A stretch of 22,500 bases of DNA from Chrysomallon squamiferum (Eukaryota > Mollusca > Gastropoda > Neomphalida > Peltospiridae), in contig CM022671.1 in assembly GCA_012295275.1 (NCBI GenBank), forward strand, positions 14,224,456 to 14,246,955, given 5' to 3'. Within the stretch, counting starts at the first letter, position 1. Every line of letters starts with the position of its first letter. Below are positions 18,106 through 22,500 of the stretch, piece after piece. Under the pieces are notes generated by a model that was not told the origin of the DNA, ran no database searches, and saw only the letters and a program-made list of their open reading frames with translations. Made by a program: the position numbers and the translations under genes.

Positions 18106-19200
18106 AAAAACACTGAAAAAGAAAATAATTATAAACAAATAAATGTCATTACATGTAAATTAATTCCTTTTAACAAAGTCCAAAAAATCGCGTGAAAGAA
18201 CGCTAAGTATTATTTATAAAAATAGCTCGAAGACAGATAATAATTATGTCTTCTCTGACTAGTAGGAATAACCCACGAAAAATCGACAACCGCCAGATTC
18301 TCTAATCCGTAAGGAGTAACCCATTTTTATAGGTCTTAATTAATAATAACCTAACTCATGATTTCTTTGCTCAGTAGGAGGACTGTAATAAATATGATGT
18401 TTTCTCCAAGCGGCAGCAGACATTACAGAATGTAAGACTTTTTATACAAACAAACAAACAAGCGAAAAAGGTGAAATAGAAAGAGTGTTTTTGTAAGTAT
18501 TCTCTTGTAAATGCAGTAAATTTATTGTTCAGAGACTGCTGAAAGTCAATAATTTACACAAATGAAAAAAACAAACAAACAAAAAAAAAAAAAAAAAGTC
18601 CGTTGAGCTTTTGTGAGGAAAATAAGATGAAAATAATACGATTATATACATTTTCTTAAAACTTGATTTATCAGTGGCAAAAGAAAAGTAAATAACAATA
18701 AATGTAGCAAAAATTAAACCAAAAAAAAATTAGTACATACAAATGTTATACTTTTTTAGACTGATTAAAAAAAGATTATTAACAAAACAACGTGTTTATA
18801 TTTACATATATATTGTTCATATGATTTTATTTTTAAATTTTTTTTATTTAGTTAATTTTTATACTGCACAGTATTCAGATTATTTTAAATTTCATCCTTT
18901 TTTTTTTTTTTTTTTTCTTTTTAACATTTCAGTTTGGAGTTGTATTCACGGTAAAAATTGCTGTGGATATTATTTTTCTATTGCTTCCTCTTTTTTTTTT
19001 GTCAGATAGGTTTTATGTGTTTGCATGGATTGTATTCGACTGATCAATATGAGATCCGTGTTACACTCAGCCTAGTGACGATAACATATTTACATTCACA
19101 CATGAAACATGTATTTGTCTGTGCATATCATTTTCATTAAAACTGTATTTATTTTTAAATAATAAAACACACGCAGTGAAACATATATATTGTTATGCAT
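18106..19200. other. AT-rich intergenic DNA
   Basis: About 1.1 kb with an A run (about 18580-18597) and a T run (about 18898-18916). The segment 18190-18420 is of normal complexity. No gene, RNA or element was recognised. Frames at 18743-19140 are T-run driven. Confidence 0.5.
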
Positions 19201-20290
19201 CACTGATAGATTAGTGAAACAGAACAAATACACGTCACTGACAGATTAGTGAAACAGAACAAATACACGTCACTGATACTGATAGATTAGTGAAATAGAA
19301 CAAATACACGTCACTGGTAGATTAGTGAAACAGAACAAATACACGTCACTGATAGATTAGTGAAACAGAACAAATACACGTCACTGATAGATTAGTGAAA
19401 CAGAACAAATACACGTCACTGATAGATTAGTGAAATAGAACAAATACATGTCACTGATAGATTAGTGAAACAGAACAAATACACGTCAATGTTAGATTAG
19501 TGGAATAGAACAAATATACGTCACTGATAGATTAGTGGAATAGAACAAATACACGTCACTGACAGATTAGTGAAACAGAACAAATACACGTCACTGACAG
19601 ATTAGTGAAACAGAACAAATACACGTCACTGGTAGATTAGTGAAATAGAACAAATACACGTCACTGACAGATTAGTGGAATAGAACAAATACACGTCACT
19701 GATAGATTAGTGAAATAGAACAAATACACATCACTGATAGATTAGTGAAATAGAACAAATACACGTCACTGACAGATTAGTGAAATAAAACAAATACACG
19801 TCACTGATAGATTAGTGAAACAGAACAAATACACGTCACTGATAGATTAGTGAAATAGAACAAATACACGTCACTGACAGATTAGTGAAACAGAACAAAT
19901 ACACGTCACTGACAGATTAGTGAAACAGAACAAATACACGTCACTGATAGATTAGTGAAACAGAACAAATACACGTCACTGACAGATTAGTGAAATAGAA
20001 CAAATACACGTCACTGACAGATTAGTGAAATAGAACAAATACACGTCACTGACAGATTAGTGAAATAGAACAAATACACGTCACTGGGTGATTAGTGAAA
20101 TAGAACAAATACACGTCACTGGGTGATTAGTGAAATAGAACAAAATCATATCGCTGATATATTTGTGAAATAGAGAACAAATACTGGTCACTGATAGATT
20201 AGTGAAATAGAACAAATACAAGGCACTGATAGATTAGTGAAATAGAACAAATACACGTCACTGACAGATTAGTGAAACAGAACAAATATA
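19201..20290 (+). repeat. 35 bp minisatellite, about 31 copies
   Basis: The unit consists of CACTGATAGATTAGTGAAAC, then AGAACAAATACACGT, 35 bp. Copies are almost all exactly 35 bp. Exceptions are copy 3 (41 bp, with ACTGAT duplicated at 19271-19311), copy 28 (37 bp, degenerate, 20152-20188) and a truncated last copy ending at 20290. Variation is concentrated at a few sites: GATAG/GACAG/GGTAG, GAAAC/GAAAT and GTGAA/GTGGA. Two neighbouring copies (20082-20151) share a GGGTG variant. The unit is not a multiple of three and contains stops, so it is not coding. Each unit contains an imperfect palindrome TCACTGATAGATTAGTGA. There are no unique spacers, so it is not CRISPR-like. Confidence 0.98.
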
Positions 20291-21313
20291 CCTTAACAAA
20301 TAATAATAATAATAATAATAATAACTGTTAAAATTTGTCTTTGCAGTTTAGGTGAACTACGACTGATTAATAAAATTAAACTAATTTTTCAAAACTATCA
20401 TTGCTGAATAAAATGAATTTCATTATAAAAGGGATAAAAAAAAAAAAGGAAAAATAAAAAATAAAAATCACGTGAAGAGAACGCACTGTGTAAATTCCGT
20501 CTGGATCCGCGATTATTGTGTTATGAACAAATCAAATTCCCAGAAAACTTCAAATTATTTTGTCTTGCTCTTCTTCAGCTTGGACCGTCCTCAAAGTGCA
20601 TCAATTTTAAGTAGACAGAAGTATTGTTTTCATCCTATAAAACGTACAATTAACTTTTTATATGAAATTTTACATAGCATTTTTATACCTTTTGTTGTGC
20701 AGAATATGTCTGACAAATTTACATTTGTTCTCACGACCAACAAATTTGAACCTCGGAAAGAAACAAACGCATTAATACTTTTTTTTTTTTTCGCTGAGAA
20801 ATGAAGAAAGGAAGGACCTAAAATAAAATTAAAATTAAAAAGAAGGAAAAGATATTTATCATTTTAAATAGGACTGAAAAGAAACGGCGGATGACGACCA
20901 TTAAGACCACCACGACGATGGAGGTCACCATAACAACTACAGCATCAGCTTCAGTGAAAGGTATAGTGTAATAAATGTAATAATCATATTAGCAGTATAG
21001 TCATTTTTAACAATGGTAATAGTAATAATTATTGAAAACGTAGACGTAATAATAACTGAATCACTATAAATGATTGATCTGCGTCACTTTATTGACAGCA
21101 GCAGCAACATGCACGACGTTGTTATATGTTGACTGTGATTAAAATCGTAATGCACGCGTTCTTTTCATCACAGTTTCAAGTTTTTACTTTTTTCTTTTTT
21201 GTCTTTAAAAATTTGTTTATTGATTGATTGATTTAATTCATTAATTGTTTTTAATTTTTTGTTTATCTATTATTATAAAATTATTATAATTACTTATTTA
21301 ACTATTAGTATGC

Positions 21314-21314
<1 letters not shown>
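20291..21314. other. AT-rich intergenic DNA
   Basis: A short AAT run (about 20301-20325) follows the minisatellite. Then comes unique sequence with a CACGTG at 20469-20474 and trinucleotide-rich ACC/ACG/CAT sequence at 20895-20950. A 110-codon frame at 20472-20804 lacks an ATG at its start and is unrecognised. Confidence 0.5.

Positions 21315-21395
<81 letters not shown>
21315..21395. repeat. (TC)n microsatellite, about 40 units
   Basis: An uninterrupted TC tract of 81 bp. Confidence 0.98.
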
Positions 21396-21397
<2 letters not shown>

Positions 21398-21729
21398 AAT
21401 AAGCTATCTGCATTTCTTTGCGAAACGACGAACTAAAATAATGTTATATTTTAAAAATTATTTTTGTTGTTCTATTTATTGTTTTATTGTTGAAGAAATG
21501 GCTTGAGGCTTTGAAATCTTCTGTCTTGTAAATATAAACAGATCTTGTCCAAACAATTTTAATTAACACACACTATTTAATTATTATCATTAAAATATAT
21601 TAATACATCAACTTAAGATTATTTTACTATTACTATTGTTATTTTGTTATTAATTTATTATAATTAAAATTAGTATAGCAGTTGTTGTTATAGTAGCTAC
21701 ACCAAAATATTATTTTAAATATCAATTTT
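21396..21729. other. AT-rich intergenic DNA
   Basis: Unique AT-rich sequence. No feature was recognised. Confidence 0.5.
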
Positions 21730-21772
21730 AATAATAATAACAATAACAACAACAACAACAATAATAATATAT
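21730..21772. repeat. (AAT)n(AAC)n(AAT)n microsatellite
   Basis: Short AAT, AAC and AAT runs, as at 404-501, again at the edge of an element-like structure. Confidence 0.92.
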
Positions 21773-21774
21773 AA

Positions 21775-21912
21775 CAATATATTCAAACATGTCTAACAAT
21801 ATATATATATATATATATACAGTTTAGTCGAAACAACACCAACAACCATATTAAATTAACTTTAATATATATATATATATATATACATATTGTTAGAGAT
21901 TTTTGAATATGG
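21775..21912. mobile_element. Foldback element or MITE-like inverted repeat, 138 bp
   Basis: The left arm (21775-21819) contains TTCAAACATGTCTAACAAT followed by a TA tract. The right arm (about 21864-21912), read on the other strand, contains TTCAAAAATCTCTAACAAT followed by a TA tract. The 19-base blocks differ at two positions. A loop of about 45 bases separates the arms. No clear target-site duplication was identified and no protein is encoded. It may be a small foldback MITE or an inverted duplication around TA repeats. Confidence 0.65.
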
Positions 21913-22362
21913 CTGATGTGTTATAAATACTTAATTCTCTGTAAAAAAAATAAAAAACAGCGACAAGAATTAGTCGTATTAAGAAGAAAACATGAACTGA
22001 CACAGACAGTTCAACTAGAAGTCAAAAATGATGTCTTTTTTTTTTTTTCGTCACTCAGACACTGTGTTCACAAGAACATCGGCGATGATAACGTTTCCTA
22101 AACAAACCAGTCATTCCTCACACCTCCGTTTTACAACTGCTCGGGATAAAAACATCCGCGGTTAAGTTAATTAAGTGAGCTGATGTCTCGTTGTTAAAAC
22201 AGCAAGCACCGAGTAAAGAAAGGTGTACAAACGTGCTTGTTCTAAACCACTGTAAGTTGTGTCTGATCACCTAACACCTCACCACAGCATCTCCGTCTCG
22301 TTACAGTAGCATGCTAACTTAATTTGTAGAATACGTAAATATAGGAGAGGGGGCAATATTTG
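21913..22362. other. Unique DNA, GC-richer toward 22330
   Basis: Moderately complex sequence (22080-22330) without recognisable coding, RNA or element content. A 61-codon frame at 21916-22101 is not credible. Confidence 0.45.
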
Positions 22363-22444
22363 TGATAATAGTAATAATAATAATAGTATAATTATCGTAT
22401 TAGTAGTAATAGTAGTATACTAGTAGTAGCAGTAACTAGTAGAA
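22363..22444. repeat. Degenerate (AGT)n/(AAT)n tract
   Basis: AGT and AAT units with ACT and AGC interruptions, close to the window end. Confidence 0.8.
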
Positions 22445-22500
22445 CTGCGGAAGTAATATTAGCAATGATTTTGATTTTGATAACCATTATGAATAAATAA

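Noticed and set aside
19201-20290. CRISPR-like array of 35 bp repeats
   Set aside because: Units are head-to-tail with no unique spacers, and the context is eukaryotic with no cas genes. It is a minisatellite.
20472-20804. 110-codon plus-strand frame
   Set aside because: It has no ATG at its start, an unremarkable low-complexity end (T run) and no recognisable family.

Overview
The window looks like non-coding DNA from an animal nuclear genome. It is strongly AT-rich and dominated by simple repeats: (ATT)n, (TTTA)n, (AAG)n, (AG)n, (GT)n and (TA)n tracts, poly(A)/poly(T) runs and two minisatellites. No operon, ribosome-binding pattern, rRNA gene or intact tRNA gene is visible. The density of microsatellites, with tRNA-like SINE remnants and a Tigger-like MITE, suggests an invertebrate. 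A cephalopod or other mollusc is my best guess, but this is inference and not proven by any gene. I recognise no protein-coding gene; almost all long open frames are translations of simple repeats.

Layout. Positions 1-1900 hold microsatellites and three pieces of one TA-flanked MITE family, the best being 1012-1314, then a CpG-bearing segment at 1731-1905. Positions 1900-4400 hold poly(A)/poly(T), a tRNA-like SINE remnant, a GAA/GAAA tract and a five-copy ~100-110 bp AT-rich tandem array (3387-3986). Positions 4397-7900 hold long CT and GA tracts, a perfect inverted repeat, a compound CAT/AAT/ATTCAT/ATT array and a small CpG-dense island (7549-7690). Positions 8500-9240 are less repetitive and carry hairpins, a second tRNA-like module and a 119-codon reverse-strand ORF of unknown nature. 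Positions 9500-12960 return to microsatellites and unremarkable AT-rich DNA.

Positions 12965-13918 are a degenerate ~36 bp minisatellite with a higher-order duplication of about 180 bp. Positions 14508-16175 are bounded by two inverted copies of one sequence (43/46 identity in the core) and enclose a relatively complex 1.5 kb segment with a 94-codon ORF. Positions 16600-18110 are AT-rich with hairpins and simple repeats. Positions 19201-20290 are the clearest structure: about 31 copies of a 35 bp unit, each able to form a small hairpin and most carrying an ACGTCA motif. The window ends with another CT tract, a 138 bp foldback element and unique DNA.

No genes can be shown to work together here. 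The points of interest are structural: the 35 bp array, the inverted-repeat-bounded segment, the MITE family and its association with microsatellites, and several strong cruciform or triplex candidates.
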